Below, in pieces: positions 9,510 to 22,418 of a stretch of 64,000 bases of DNA. The notes beneath the pieces are model-generated. The model was not told the DNA's origin. It saw only the letters and a list, made by a program, of their open reading frames with translations, and made no database searches. The DNA is taken from contig CDMY01001028.1 of the NCBI GenBank assembly GCA_001179505.1, forward strand, positions 158,928-222,927, written 5' to 3'. The DNA is from Vitrella brassicaformis (taxonomy: Eukaryota; Sar; Vitrellaceae). The number at the start of each line of letters is the position of its first letter. Position 1 is the stretch's first letter. The position numbers and the translations under genes were made by a program.

Positions 9510-11394
9510 TCATATGTTGAGGTTGACAGATATGCCGAGGTTGCCCGGGCCGACCCCGTTGACGAACCCTTGTGGCCCCAGCATGGGCGCCGAGTCGTCG
9601 GGCACACAGGACATCTGGATCTGGGTGCGGCCCTGCTCGTACCGACCCGACAGATTGATGTTCGTGTCGGGGATCCGATACGCCAACCTGCACGCATGGC
9701 ATGCCATGTGAACAGGGAGGGATACATGGTGTGGTGGTTGGTGTCAGTCAGTGAGTGGATCTGCTCACCCGACGTTCCATGGGCTGCCTCCCGCACCCAT
9801 GGCGAACTGCTGTTGGATGGCACGCAGCTGCTGATCCTGCTGCTGCAAGATCTGCGCCAATCCACGCTGCACCGTCATACACACACACACACACGCACAC
9901 ACACAGTCGTCTCGGTGTGCACGTGTATACGTGGGTGTGTGTGTATACCATTTGTTCGGCGAATTTGGATTGTGTCTCGACGACTTTCCTGGATCCCTTG
10001 GCGAGCTCATCGAGGATGTCTTTGAGCTCTGCCGCCTCACTGCCGTACTCCCAATTGCTGTTCTGAACGCATGAATTATCAATCAAAAGAAGCACGTCCG
10101 TCACATGTGAAGATGTGTGCGTGTGAGGTGTGGTGTAGTGCGGTGTGCCTTTGTGCATACCTTCCTCCTGGCTGCCTCTGCTTCGGTGTTGAAGAAGCTC
10201 TGTGCCGTCACCACCGCATCGTAGTCCTTGGTGCCGTCAGCACTGCACACACCACACACACCAGGCAGGCAGGCAGGCAGGTAATCCACGCCCATCACTG
10301 TGCAAGTGTACGTCAGCGTCTGTCACTCACTGACTCACTCACTCACTCACCGCATGGCACTCTTGTACTTCTGCAGAGCCTTGTCGCGCAATATGCGGAG
10401 CTGACAACGACCACAGCAGAGGGGCAACAAGCCAAGATGACGACAACACATACCTTCACCATGCCATGTGTACACCGACCTGTTTGAGGAACACCACATG
10501 AAGCGATGCATCCAGCATCCTCTCAAGCTCCTCAACCTAGACACACAGAGAGGAAGATGCCACCACGGGGTGGTTCGCTCTGCTCAGCCGGGTGCGGTAC
10601 GCCTCTCACTCACCTTTTTGTCCATGAGTGTGGCCTTCTGTTTGGGAGCGCCGCTCGGCAGCTCGCTCCTCAGCTTGGCGACGGCGCTGGCCACCATGGT
10701 GTCGGCCTTGTCGCCCAGGCCGCTGACGACCCCTCCCTTGTCCACCGTCTTGCGCATCTCATCGATCTCTCCAGCACTGTCACTCAGCAGCTTGGACGCA
10801 GTCCTACACACACACACACACACACACACTGCTGGGTACCGAAGGATGGCCTTTGGTGCTCGTGATGACGGACCTGTCACATTGCAGGGCGAAGTCCGCG
10901 ACGCCCTTTGGTGGCTCTGATGGTCCAGGGCTATCGACGTCAGCCAGCCCAGCGGCCAACAGGCCCTCCAAACTACGTGAGCGATGCAGTGAAGACCTGT
11001 GTGGCTGTGGTGATGGTGAGGAGCTCAGTCTTCTCATCAAGGCCTGTCGGAAAGCAAGCAGTGAGAAACATGAGAGAGGATGGATCTATAACAAGTCGTT
11101 CTGCGCACCCGTGGTGAAGGCATGGTGTGTCGTTCTGTTGCTGACGAGAACCAGCAAAGGTGCAGCAGTGCTCCAACGCCCTGCAGAACAGTGCAGACGC
11201 ACAGATGCCGCCATACAGCGCAAACACAGGTGCAGGCGATGAGTGAATGAATCATCCACCCACAGGCAGGCAGCGGGACCGTCCCGCATCCCCACATCAG
11301 TTCCACTGCCCTCCTCTCTCTCTCCGCTCACCACCACGAGCGCAGATCTCCACGGAGAGACCTGCGGTCTCCCAGGCGATGACGAATCCATCAT
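9510..11394 (-). CDS. Uncharacterised protein, helical body and beta-rich C-terminus
   Basis: The C-terminal exons are clear and in phase. In protein order they contain TASKLLSDSAGEIDEMRK, VEELERMLDASLHVVFLKQ, LRILRDKALQKYKSAM, DYDAVVTAQSFFNTEAEAAR, NSNWEYGSEAAELKDIL, RGLAQILQQQDQQLRAIQQQ and a final exon beginning LAYRIPDTNINLSGRYEQGR and ending GNLGISVNLNI. So a long helical region leads into a short beta-strand-like tail with the segment CVPDDSAPMLGPQGF. The first exons (about 10880-11394) are uncertain; ATG at 11394 is a guess, probably after a 5' UTR intron. I do not recognise the family. It is divergent from the TLDc gene. Confidence 0.55.
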
Positions 11395-11602
11395 TTTCCG
11401 ATCTGCTTCCTCCTTGCCAGCCTCAAGCACACCGTCGCACGTGACAAGCACCCTGATATCACTGATCTCCCCTGCTCACCTTTCGCCTCGTCTCTGCGAG
11501 CTTAGAACTTGTTTCCCCCACCCCCTCTTTCTCCCTTCCTCCCTCTTCCCCAGTAGGTGTTGCACACGTGGCGACAACAACAACAACTAGCGTGGCGACG
11601 GG
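11395..11602. promoter_or_regulatory. Divergent promoter, uncharacterised gene (-) and TLDc gene (+)
   Basis: It carries CTCGTCTCTGCGAGCTTAG at 11487-11505, matching 4688-4706 at 18 of 19 positions. Part of this interval is probably 5' UTR (with a GTGAGC..CAG intron) of the minus-strand gene. Confidence 0.45.
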
Positions 11603-13256
11603 ATGTCGTCGCCCCAGAATGAGTTCGAAAGGGTCATGAACGCCCCAGCCGTCAACGGAGGCGATGCTCATCCCGCAGACGCCCTCAAGCGCAGGCGTGA
11701 TGACGACGACAACGTCATCACCCGCTCGAAGAAGGCGGCGCCGTCCCCGCGCAGCCCCGTGCCGTTCATCGACTCGTCCCTGATCCTCGACATGGTGCCG
11801 CAGTCGGAGCGAGATCTGCTACAGCAGTGGGTGACCGAGGCGAGGGCCAAGACGGAGCTGGACCACGAGGGCAACCGGCGCGTGAGCAATCCGTACGAGA
11901 GGCGGCCGCAGGAAGAGCCTCAGGGCGGCGGTGAGAAGGCCAACCGCATGAGGCTCCTGTACAGAGGGACCAGGGACTCGTTCGACTGCCGGCAGTTCCA
12001 TCGCATCTGTGACGGACAGGGACACACACTCACTGTGGCCCTCTCGGACAAGGGGTGAGGCAGGGAGGGAGAGAGGGAGGGACCGACACACTCGCACACG
12101 GATGGACTTTGTGCCTGCATAGCGCATTCGCTATGTCTGTATTTTGTGTTGTGTGTCTATCATGCCATGCAGTCACGTGTTTGGAGGGTACAGCACTCGC
12201 GATTGGAAGAGCACCGGCAAGTTCGAGAACACCCTGCACAGCTGGCTATTCGCCCTCTCCCCCCTCACCCCTCCACACACCGACACACACACATCCCCAC
12301 AACAGCAGCAGCACCAGCACCAGCAGCAGGAGGATGAGGAGGATGAGGACGACACCGACAAAGACAGAGATGGGGATGACGGCGGGCGCAGCAGCTCGGG
12401 CAAAACTGACAAGGACAAGCCCGTCACGTGGGAGCCCGTGCAATGCCGTGTCCTCGCCCTCAACCAGGTAGGGAGGGACACACAGGAGCGAACAGTCAGG
12501 ATGAACCGCTATCGTTGATCCAGCCTGTCTGCTGTCTGTTCTGTTCTGACTGACCATCATCAGTTCACGGGCGTCTGCCACCGACCCGACTCCCTGCCCA
12601 CGTTCGGCAGCGGCCACGACCTCTTCCTGGCCGACAAGGGCGACCTGAGAGACCTCTCATACTGCTCAGTGGGGCACTCATACCGCCTACCCAAAGAACA
12701 ACAGACACGCTCGCCCCACCTCGCCGGTGGGCTCCGGTTCAAGCTGCAAGAGGTGGAGGTCTTTGCGGTGCGGTCGCCGAGCGAGCCGGACTTCCGCCAG
12801 GCCGCCGCCGTGGGCCGGCCGCCCTCTCGCACCAGCCAGCAGATGGTGGGTGGGGGTGGTCGTCCGTCGCCCACCCTCCCCCCCATGCAGTTCCCCGCCC
12901 CTGTCATGCGTGGCCCCGCCACCGGCCCGTCGCCCTTCAGTTCGCTGGGCAACACGCCCCTCAATCTGTCACAGGCGGCCGTCTTGCAGCAGATGAGGCA
13001 GGGCAACCCCCAGCTCATCAGCAGCTTCCTCGCCATGTCCCAGCTGCAGCAACAGGCCGCCCAGCAGCAGCACATGCAGCAGCTGCAGCAGATGCAGGCG
13101 TCCTCCCAGCACCAGCAGCAGCAACAGCAGCAGCCACGGGCGCGGCGGCAGAAGCGTGGGAAGAAGGGTGGCGGCAAGAAACGCAGTCGAGGTGACGACG
13201 ACGAGGGCAGCGATGCGGAGTGGCAGGAGGATGACGAGGACTCGAATAGCGACTGA
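11603..13256 (+). CDS. TLDc-domain protein
   Basis: Three exons (11603-12054, 12173-12467, 12564-13256) give 479 aa in phase. The TLDc core begins at about residue 110 (LLYRGTRDSFDCRQFHRICD), goes on through LTVALSDKGHVFGGYSTRDW and, after an acidic Gln-rich insert, through FGSGHDLFLADKGDLRD and FKLQEVEVFAV. TLDc proteins (OXR1, NCOA7, TBC1D24, Restriction of telomere capping 5) protect against oxidative stress and, in animals and yeast, bind and regulate the V-ATPase. The insert between the two halves of the domain (about 190-240: PQQQQHQHQQQEDEEDEDD) and the C-terminal polyQ (near 13105-13135) followed by a Lys/Arg-rich tail are unusual; the tail could act as a nuclear signal. N-terminal KRRRDDDD may do the same. 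Confidence 0.85.
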
Positions 13257-13724
13257 CTGACTAATTAGAGGAAGAAAGGGTAGTTGTAGATGGTTAGGGA
13301 GAGACAGACAGACAGACAGACCTGGTTTGGCATTGCTGCTGGGTGTGGGCGTGTCGCGTGCTCTGTCTCCGTGTCCGCCCGTTGGTGGAACCGCTGGTCC
13401 TTGCATCTGGCCAGCCGTTTTCCCAACGAGACGACACTGAGATGGATGGCCGACATGCGCGATCACAGAACGTGTATACCTATCCATCCGTACACATGGA
13501 CGTGTGAAGCCGAGCCAACGCGCAGCTTGTGGTGCGAGTGTGTTCGTATGTATGGTGATCGGTCAATACGTACACACATTGATTGAGCTTGATTGAGCCA
13601 ATCGGTCGTGGAAGAGACTACCACCATAGATAGCGTCTCATGTCCAATGTCCTCATGTGTATGTAAGTCATCGTCCAGCAGGTCAGCTAACCTTCGGACC
13701 ATCCATCCATCCATCCCCCCCTTC
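13257..13724. other. Spacer with simple repeats before assembly gap
   Basis: Contains (CAGA)n at 13303-13321 and (ATCC)n at about 13697-13715, which runs straight into the gap. No gene seen. Confidence 0.5.
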
Positions 13725-14024
13725 NNNNNNNNNNNNNNNNNNNNNNNNNNNNNNNNNNNNNNNNNNNNNNNNNNNNNNNNNNNNNNNNNNNNNNNNNNNN
13801 NNNNNNNNNNNNNNNNNNNNNNNNNNNNNNNNNNNNNNNNNNNNNNNNNNNNNNNNNNNNNNNNNNNNNNNNNNNNNNNNNNNNNNNNNNNNNNNNNNNN
13901 NNNNNNNNNNNNNNNNNNNNNNNNNNNNNNNNNNNNNNNNNNNNNNNNNNNNNNNNNNNNNNNNNNNNNNNNNNNNNNNNNNNNNNNNNNNNNNNNNNNN
14001 NNNNNNNNNNNNNNNNNNNNNNNN
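13725..14024. other. Assembly gap, 300 N
   Basis: Exactly 300 undetermined bases, flanked on the left by (ATCC)n and on the right by CCCCCATCC. The gap probably arose in a TCCA-type tandem repeat; its true length is unknown. Confidence 0.95.
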
Positions 14025-14116
14025 CCCCCATCCCTCTATTCTACCTCACTCCTCGATATAGCTACACGTGTGTGTCGATGGTCCATCCATCCACCCTTCA
14101 AGTGGACCCATCGTCT

Positions 14117-15615
14117 TCATCGGTCCATCCCGATGGCTTTCTTGACTGCCCTGTCCGCCGCCTCCTTCACACGCCGACCGTCGAACGTGCCGGGGCGGAA
14201 CGGAGTGCTGCTGCCTGTGGGGTGCCGGTGGGCCTTCCTGCCGCCGCCCCTGCTGCTGTGGACGGTGGTAGTCGGTGTCTGCGTGCCGCTGCTGGTGCTA
14301 GTGGCTATGGTCCTCTTGGGGGAGGTGTAGCTGCCCAAAGGGGGGCTGTGGTCTGTGCTGCTGATGGTGTTGGTGTGTCTGGTGGTTGTGGGGCCGAAGA
14401 GCTTGTCAATGGCGCGGGTGCGCAGCTCCTCCTTGCCATGGGCAAACGAACACTGAAGGGGATGCATCCACAGGACACACACGGAGACAGGTTAGAAAGG
14501 AATGTATGTGTCTCTCTCGCCCCCTCCGCGCCCAGGTTCTCACCCTTGCTCCGAATCGACACTCCCCCTCAGCACTCCAGTAGGAGCATAGCTCTGTCTT
14601 GTAGAGCGCACCGTACCTGCACACACACATGTCCGCGTACATCGATCGATTCATCCATCCACGAATGTACTCACATACATGCGATCCTTGCGCTGCATCG
14701 CTCCGTAGACTGCGCGGAGAGAACGCCCCCTGACACACACACACACAATACAGGTGAACGGCAAAGGATGCATTCATTTGGGATTTAGCATCGCGCTGCA
14801 TACCGCCTGTATGTGTATGTGTCCTCGCCGTATGTGTCGATGTAGGTGTCGGGCCGCCTGTGGTGCCGCATGCCGCTGCCGCTGCCGCCACTATGGTGGG
14901 GCGAGGCCCTCACGCGGTTCCGTCGGCGGGGCGAGGCCTTCCGCCGACGCCAACCACCCTCCCTCTCCTCCTCCCCCTCACCAAACGTCCCCTCATTTCT
15001 ATAGCCCCAATCATCATATCCCTCCCCTTGCCCATCATACACACCCACACCCACCCTGCCGTCCCCCTCCCCCTCGCCCCAATCCTCGTTCTCTACCGCC
15101 AGCCCGCCCTCGTCGGTAAGAGGCGAGGCAGACGACTCCTCCGCAGCTGCTGCGGTGGTGATGGCACCCAGCGTGCCGACCTGGTTCTCGCCCATCCACT
15201 TGTGTGCGGGCGACACCGACGCCCCGCTGCCGTATGATGACGAGGTGGGGGAGCCGTCAGAGGTCGACGTGAACGAGAAGGGCGTCGACAGCCCGCTCTT
15301 GCAGGCGGCCGTTGGCAGCCGCTCCAGCCCTTGCCTTGGGCACTTGGGAAGGAGGCTGATGGTGGTTGGGGCGGGTTTGTACGTCAGCGTGGCCGCCAGC
15401 TGCTCGATGCGCCGGCCATCTGCACCGGCACTGCGGGTGGTCAGCTGCGGCATCGTCACGCTGCGATGGCATTTGTCATGGCTGGATGCGGGGTGTTCGC
15501 GAAAGTGCAGAAAGCCGTTCAGGACGGTGAACTGGCCGCTCGGGGAGCCGACGTATGCGTCGAACAGCTCGGAAGTCCGCCGATGGTGGTGGTCCAGGCT
15601 CCGTCCGGCGGCCAT
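14117..15615 (-). CDS. CCCH zinc-finger protein (tristetraprolin-like finger)
   Basis: Four exons (14804-15615, 14679-14729, 14544-14616, 14117-14452) give 423 aa in phase. A single finger reads YKTELCSYWSAEGECRFG and, across an intron, ARCSFAHG: C-x8-C-x5-C-x3-H, preceded by the YKTEL lead-in that defines the TTP/Zfp36 class. Such fingers bind AU-rich RNA and usually come in tandem pairs; only one is present here. The large first exon is low-complexity (Ser/Thr, then Gly/Glu-rich, then Arg-rich with RRRKASPRRRNRV and repeated DTY/TYT). The C-terminal tail is Ser/Thr-rich and basic. A role in mRNA stability or translation is likely but inferred. Confidence 0.8.
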
Positions 15616-16076
15616 CTGGCGACACTACGGGGCGCCCTGCTGGGCAGAGCGAGAGCGAATAAGACCCCCCTAAGGAGCTGAATGCCTTACAACCCGTTCA
15701 CCAAAACCGCCGCGTGGCGCGAACATCTCCATTTGTAAACTCAACGACACACTTTGCGCAAGAACTCGTGCGGGGTTGATGTGTAACGGCGCGCCGGGGG
15801 CCACACACGCGTTGGTCCACGGCACGAACAAACATGAACAGTCGATCGCGATGCCATGATGTTGCGCAAGAACTCGAAGCTGAGTGTCAGGCTGGGAAAC
15901 GCCCCCATCTCCGTCCACCCATGGAACACAAACACACACCCGATGCGACGCAGCAGCCATGTGGTACTGTCTCATCGGTCACATCAGCAGCGCAAAACTA
16001 CACACAACCACCATCTCTCCCTCCCCTCTCCTATACACAGCCAGCCAGCCAGCCATCCATCCACGCCCTAGCGAGG
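15616..16076. other. 461-bp spacer between tandem minus-strand genes, with 14-bp direct repeat
   Basis: TGCGCAAGAACTCG occurs at about 15754-15767 and again at about 15862-15875, 108 bp apart. It lies upstream of the CCCH gene start (15615), so it may be a promoter element. An open frame on the minus strand here (15670-15975) has no coding character that I trust. Confidence 0.45.
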
Positions 16077-18720
16077 CTATGCCGCCTTTCTCTGCCAGCC
16101 GCTGACAGTCTCCCGCACCACGTCAGGGAGCTTCTGTGCCCGCTCGGCCACCTCCCTCATGGCGGCCTGGACGTCGATGGAACTTACCCTCTCCCAAACC
16201 TGGCGCGCCACGCTCTCGGCCTCCTTGGCGATCGGTGTAGCCTTTGCCACGATGTAGTCTTTCGTCTCGGGCAATCTACGCTCACACGCACCGACACACA
16301 CACACACAAACGAGGTGAGATGCGTCAATATTGGCGTCAGATCGGTTCACTCACCCCCTCCAGAAATAAATCACATGCTTCTCCAGCCACTCTCTGCGCG
16401 CAACGGAGGGGTCGTCGGGCAGCGCCTTGACGATGGCGTCTGGGCTGATGCGCATCATGTGCAGAATGCCGCCCTCGGAGCCCATGAGCGTGAGCTGCTC
16501 TGCGATGGCTTTGCGGCGGTAGTGGTACACATACCAGTACACACAGCCCCAACTACACGCGGCTGCTATGGATGGACATACATGGCATACATTACATGCC
16601 ATGGAGAGAGGGGAGGGGCCCCAGAGAGCAGGGCAGACAAGTCAGTCAAGTGAGTGGCTGGGCTGTGTGTTGGTGTGGTGCCTGGCCTGCTGTGTGCAGC
16701 TCAGCTGACCTCCGAGTAGGATGGCGACTTTGGTCCCCGATATCCGGCGCTTTTTCCGATAGTAGGCCGCATGCCTGAGGGACAGACAGGCAGACAGACA
16801 CCACGAGTGCAGTGCCTTGGCTGGGAGCGTCCATGGGTGTGGTTTGAGTGAGCTGTGTCCCACATGACATACCTCTGGAAGTAGCTGTCCCTCAGCGCCC
16901 GGCTGAACTCGTCCTCGGAGCTCAACAGCTCCTACACCGACAGACACGAACATACGGCCGTCGTCTATGTTGGTGCCTGTGTGCCTGTGGGTCATGTAGG
17001 TACCTCTCTTTCGAATGCCGACAAGTTGGTGGGCGCGAAGGGCCCATGAGCCGCCGTAACCTGATGCCCTGAGTGAGTGAGTGATGGATACATACACACA
17101 CACATGTCGATTGCATGGTGCGGTGTTTGGCGTTGCCTTACTTCTCTGCGGGAGGTAGATGGGTTCCTTGTCCACGCTGCAGTGCTCGTGGACGGAACCC
17201 CTGAACCGATACCGAACGTAGATGCACAAATCTACGTCAGACTGCACACAGCCAACACATCCCTCCACACACATGAGGAGATAGATGCCATACAGGGCTG
17301 GGGGTGTGGTGCTCACGAGTGGGCATGGGTTGTAGAATCCATCGATATGCTCCTTGGAACTATTGACGCCCCCTGTCAGGACAGACACACACACAGAGGG
17401 AGGGCACCCCCCCGTGCTGCCAGCCACCATGCACGACATGGACCTCCCTACCTTCAGTGAGTGGGTGCATACCTCCAAGGATGATTTGATCCCGGTGGAC
17501 CATCATTTGAAGCTGGACGGTCACGTCCATCCAGTGGTTCTGCTCCGGCAGCAAGTGCAATGAGGGATCGATCAACTCTGATACAGCACCACCACAAGAC
17601 ATGACATGACCGACAGCCATACCGTCGTCATAGTGCGTGAATGGCTGTCTTCACTCACTGGGCGGTGTGGATCTGTATTCCTCCCTCAGCCGAAGGTCGC
17701 CATATAAAGCACACTCAACCACAAGACCTGCAAACACAGACACAGCCCGACATGGATAAAGGAACGACGGCGTGAACCCGTCCATGCAGTACAGTACCTA
17801 CCGTCCGACTGCACGGCCTGCATCCTCACGGCATCATAGAGCCGCCGCTGACACAACACCACGCACGCCACACATGCGATAGATGCAGATGAGTAGAGTG
17901 CGTCTGTCTATCTGTGCGTGGAGTGACTGACAGACCGACAGACCATGGTGGCGGTGTGACTCTCGGCCTTGGCCTTCTGGTACTCATAGATCTCCGCTAT
18001 GTCCTGATGACAGACAGACAGACAGACAACAAGCAAACACTCCATCAATGTGGGGCAGACACACGGACCGGCCAGCAACGGACACCGAGATTCTGTGCTC
18101 ACCTTGTTGGTTGGCTTTTCGTCGCTGAAGCCATTCTTTATGTCATACATACGCCTGACAGATACAGCGACATACACACAGCAGTAACAAGTGGGCGATA
18201 TCCTTCCGCAGATAAAGATGCACGCGGCCTTCCCTGTTGTTGACCCATCCGCTAGATACCTATTGTTTGAGTCACTGAGGCAGTTCCAGGCCATCTGGAT
18301 CTGGTTCCACCGCCGCATCGCGTCCTGCCATGACGCCCTGGTACACACACACAACACACAACCCAGGCAATCATCCATTCATTCGTCCATCCATCGCCTG
18401 CCTCAGTGGATACATTCACTCACTCACTCGTCAGTGGTCTGCCTCTGCAGCAGCTTATCGGGGTGATACTGCCGACTGAGATTCATCCACGACCGGCGAA
18501 TCTCATCCTGCGATGCATCCAAAGGCACCTCAAGCATGTCCTGCACCCAGCCAGCCAGGAAGCATCACACAGAGATAGAGAAGAAATGAAGAATGGAGCA
18601 GTGTAACAGGCAGGCAAGCTCCAGGTGCCCCTGTGCGATGCTCACATAGTATGTGGGCCCGATGTTGGACGGCGAGAGGGCCGGCGACGTCTCCGGCTCA
18701 CTCTTGCGCGCGGCAGCCAT
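16077..18720 (-). CDS. Membrane-anchored J-domain (DnaJ) protein
   Basis: Fifteen exons (first 18646-18720, last 16077-16275) close to 449 aa in phase. The J domain occupies about residues 23-90, with YHPDK at 50-54 giving an intact HPD motif (51-53). Next come an alpha/beta middle region (HWMDVTVQLQMMVHRDQIIL) and a KKRR stop-transfer-like cluster. A hydrophobic segment follows at about 305-327 (VAILLG and CSWGCVYWYVYHY). After it the chain continues with a long amphipathic helix (YIVAKATPIAKEAESVARQV). The HPD motif stimulates Hsp70 ATPase, so this is probably a co-chaperone recruiting Hsp70 to a membrane (ER or plastid; not decided). It ends with TAG. Introns are rich in (CA)n on the plus strand, as expected for (GT)n-rich introns of a minus-strand gene. 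Confidence 0.8.
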
Positions 18721-18898
18721 CTCTTTCCAACTGAACACCTGCCGCAAACAGGACTGCTCTGTCCCCTATCTGCACGGACGCAACAGTCTTCTTTGATCGT
18801 TTCCTTCAGCAACCTCAAGCTCGCAACTTTTGGAACACCGCTGCTGCGTTGGAACTGAGTGGAAGGGCAAGTGATCAGTCTTTCGGACTCGTTTGGTC
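18721..18898. promoter_or_regulatory. Divergent promoter, J-domain gene (-) and PGAP6-like gene (+)
   Basis: 178 bp between start codons. It contains AAGCTCGCAAC at 18817-18827, matching the element seen (in the other orientation) at 4696-4706 and 11495-11505. Confidence 0.45.
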
Positions 18899-21800
18899 AT
18901 GCACGTCGACGTATGTCCTGTGACGATGATTGCATTCATCGCCTTCGACTTGCTGCTTCTTGCCAGCCACATCTTGCTGCCCGCTGACGGCAGTGAGATT
19001 AAATGGACCGAATACGAGGAGCTCAACAGCTGGTACGGGTAATCACAGCCCGACGAATGCACACTGACATGACGCGGATGGATGGATTGATGATCTGTGC
19101 TTTTCTTTCAGTTCGGTACGGTACTTCCAGCTGCAGCTGCACGGCGGATACGCTGTGAATGAGGTGATATTGGAGATTTCCGACAGCACACTGGATGAGG
19201 GCAACACGCCGCTCTTCGTGCTGAGGAAGAATGCGCTGGGTGAGCGGCAGCCCACGCTCCCTCACGGCATGCACTCATGAGTGTGAGTCCATCCATGCTT
19301 CTGTCTGTGTGCTCTTAACGCATAGCGACGAGAAGCATTAACGATCTGTCCTTCCCCCTCTTGCTGACCGCACACACGGACCCCTTCCGCCTCACCGTGC
19401 CCTTCAATTACTCATCCGCTGTCTGGTACGCGACCCTCTATGCCACGCCCCTCGCCGGAAGCGGCAGGCCGATCTTCTTCTGCGATGGCGCGGCACTCAC
19501 AGTCCGCCTCGGCCAACGCGTCAGCTCGCCCCGCATCTATGTGTCGCCCCTCTTTCACGCCGTCCAGATGAGGCTCTACAGTAACGGGCTGTCACCACTG
19601 GTGTCCTTCCCCCTTCCCGAGAGCCTGTGGATGCCTCTGGATGATGACAGTGAGGACGACAGCAGCACGGCTGTGACTCGCTTCGTCACGGAGGCCAAGT
19701 TGGAGGTGGCGTGGCTGAGTCTGCCAGATGTCGCCAAGGACGTGTGTGTGCGGCTGGCGTATGAGGATCAGGGCTTCGTCAATGAGACGGACAGCAGCGG
19801 GGTGTTCGACTCGTGCGAAGCTGGGCACTGTCGGGGAGCGAGGGGGTGCCTGCCGGCGCCAGTGCGGAACGCCACCGAGGACATCCGCATCGAACGCAGG
19901 CTGATTCGGCTCAAACGCCCGGTGCCCATTTGGGAGAATGTGACTGTGCTGGCCGAATCGACAGCGGTGCTCAGCTATCCCAGGGCTGGCTACTGGAGTG
20001 TCCGCTTCGCCCGCAGGGGGCCCTCTGTGTCGACCAACACGAGTGACCTCCTGTTGGTGATGGCTGGCGCTTCCGTGTGTCCCAACGCCACACAGCCCCC
20101 GGGTCCTTCCCCCATTCCCATGCCAGCCAGAAGGCAGCTCAGCCCCTCACAATCCCTATTGCTTGGAGAGCGCCAGCTGTTGCCTCATGTGGACGAAAAT
20201 GACGATGATGGTGATGCGGCGGCTCCTGAGTGTGCTGCCAACGTGTCGCTGTTCCACTCCCATTATTGGTATGGATTCCCTGACCCGATGGCGATCGACA
20301 TACCCCTCAACGGCACAACTGTCTATGCTGTGCTGCCGGTGCGGCCTCACGAGACCATGGTGGAGGCCCTCATGACACTCAATGTCAGTGTGAGGACCAC
20401 CAACACGACCTCGCTGCCAGCCGCAGCTGCTGCTGAGGTACTCATTGCCATGCGACGTGATGGCGTCCCACCGATGTCTAACGTGACGCACTGTGCGGAC
20501 TTTGTGAGGCGGATACCTCTAGCTGTAGATAAGCATGACGGCAGCGGGGGCAAGGGCGAGTGGCAGGCGGCGGGTGGGGCGGCTGTGGGGCCGACGAGGG
20601 ACATGCGGCCCGGTGTCATGGTCATGGCCATGCAGCTGGTGTCAGCTGGAGAGGGGCGGCTGCTTCATGACTTGGGGGCTGTTGCTGCCATACGGGTGAG
20701 TGACTGACTGAGAACACAAACAGAACGGATCGACGCGCACACGCTGGATGCAAGTTCCCTTTTCTCTATATTTTGTGCGCGCAGGTAGAGGCGTCGATGG
20801 AAGTTGTTCGCGAGTGTCCCGATGACTGCAGCCATCACGGCTCCTGCGACAACACAGTCGTGTTCGATTTCCCCCTCTACTCGTGCTCTTGCCAGTACGG
20901 CTATCACGGCGAGGCGTGCGAGTTGCAGTACCTCTCCCAACCCTTCTCGGCGCTGGGCGTCGTCTGTCTCGTGGGCTCCAATATCGCTGTGGTGCCTGTG
21001 GTAATGCTGACGTGGAGGAAGGGGTGGTTCTTCAAGTGTTTATTGTTCGCCAATGTGGGGATCTGGAGCGCCGTCTATCACGCGTGCGACGTGGAGTGGC
21101 TCTGCCTCTTCAACTACCCACAGCTGCAGAGCCTTGACTTCACCTGCGCCTTTTTGTCATTCGTGGTGGTCATCCTGGAGTTCTGCCACTTCTCGCACCC
21201 CATCCAGCGGTCCTTCCTGATGTCCCTCTTCGCCCTCACCGTCACTCTCACCTCCAAGTCGGCAACAGCGTCGGCCAACATCCTGGTGGTCTTTTCGCTG
21301 CTTATCCTCGTCTACCTGTCGAGATGGCTCTTTTGGCTGGCAAAGGGTCGATTCATGCCACGCCTCCTCCCCGCCCCCATGGATGAGCGAGGGATTGCGG
21401 CTGCGGCAGAGAGCGGCCGGCCACTGATGGACTCGCCCGCGCCGTCCAATTGGCTAATACTCCGGCAGACAGTGATCGACAAGATCGGCTGGAGCAAGAA
21501 CGTGGGCCTGGGGCTGCTGTCGGCTGGCTTTGGCATCGTGTGCTTCTTCTGTGAGACATCGGCCAACTACTGGCTGCTGCACTCGCTGTGGCACGTGTTT
21601 ATCCAGCTGTCGCCCTACATGCTGCTAAAAGCTGCCGCCAGGGCTCGCAAGACGATGCTGCGAAGACGGAGGCACACAGATGCCAGGCGGACACGCACCA
21701 CCACAGACGAGGAGGACTCAGAAGAAGCAGAAGATGACGATGACGAGCCGGCACGTGACAGCGACGACGATATGACGCCATCAATGGTCGCTCTAGGGCC

Positions 21801-22143
21801 GGCCACCGGGGGCCGTCGACAGCCAAAAGACGACAAGACCACCCACGGCCAGCAGCTGCCCCCCCTCTCTCAGCCCGCCACCATTGTCACGGACATCACC
21901 AACGTCGCCCGGCAGGTCAGCACACGTCTCATGGGTGGGGTCAACGGGCATAGGAGGGAGAGAGAGGCGACGAGCAGCACAGAGCTGACCCCCACCAACA
22001 GCGGCAGGGCGGAGGGCTCTTCGGTCAGTGCCACCGGCTTTGACAGCCACGTCAGCGCGCCGAGGATGGCCGAGAGTGAGAGGGAACAGGACAGAGAAAT
22101 GGCGGATGGTGCTCAGAGACAGCAGGGCGATCGGGTGTGTTGA
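18899..22143 (+). CDS. PGAP6/TMEM8 (CREST superfamily) membrane protein
   Basis: Four exons (18899-19032, 19112-19239, 19326-20695, 20785-22143) give 996 aa in phase. A signal peptide (MIAFIAFDLLLLASHILLPA) precedes a large ectodomain with many N-x-S/T sites. Exon 4 then opens with an EGF-like module (CPDDCSHHGSCDNTV, CSCQYGYHGEACE). It is followed by a seven-TM region with the family's metal-site signatures YHACD and, later, LLHSLWHVF. The order ectodomain, EGF, 7TM is that of TMEM8A/PGAP6, a GPI-cleaving phospholipase A2; the His/Asp set of the CREST superfamily is present. The cytoplasmic tail (about 290 aa) is acidic, Ser/Thr-rich and low-complexity. Likely to lie at the cell surface; activity on GPI anchors is inferred. 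Confidence 0.85.
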
Positions 22144-22418
22144 TGCGTCTGTGTATAGGCTGGCTGCTGCGGGCATCTGTGGATGAGATGATGGCAGTCG
22201 TTTTTCGGAAGAGGCAGTGGCGCCTCCCATTTGTCTTGCTTCTGTGTCTTCATCTTTCATCTGTCTGTCGTGCTTACTTGCTTCCTTGCTTGTGGACATC
22301 GTGCACCCGATGGACCCCTCTACGCTTCTTGACTGATGCATGATATCACATCTTGTTGTTCGTCATCCATATGCGGCGTGGCGTTCTGACCTGCTCAGCA
22401 TCGCGGCAGCGAAGGGCC

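Noticed and set aside
11459-11671. 70-aa minus-strand frame overlapping the TLDc start
   Set aside because: It is antisense to a well-supported exon and has no domain; the likely minus-strand start is further left.
13593-14330. Open frames running through the assembly gap
   Set aside because: They are open only because the gap has no stop codons.
15670-15975. 101-aa minus-strand open frame
   Set aside because: It lies in a promoter region, contains a short direct repeat and shows no recognisable domain or splice context.
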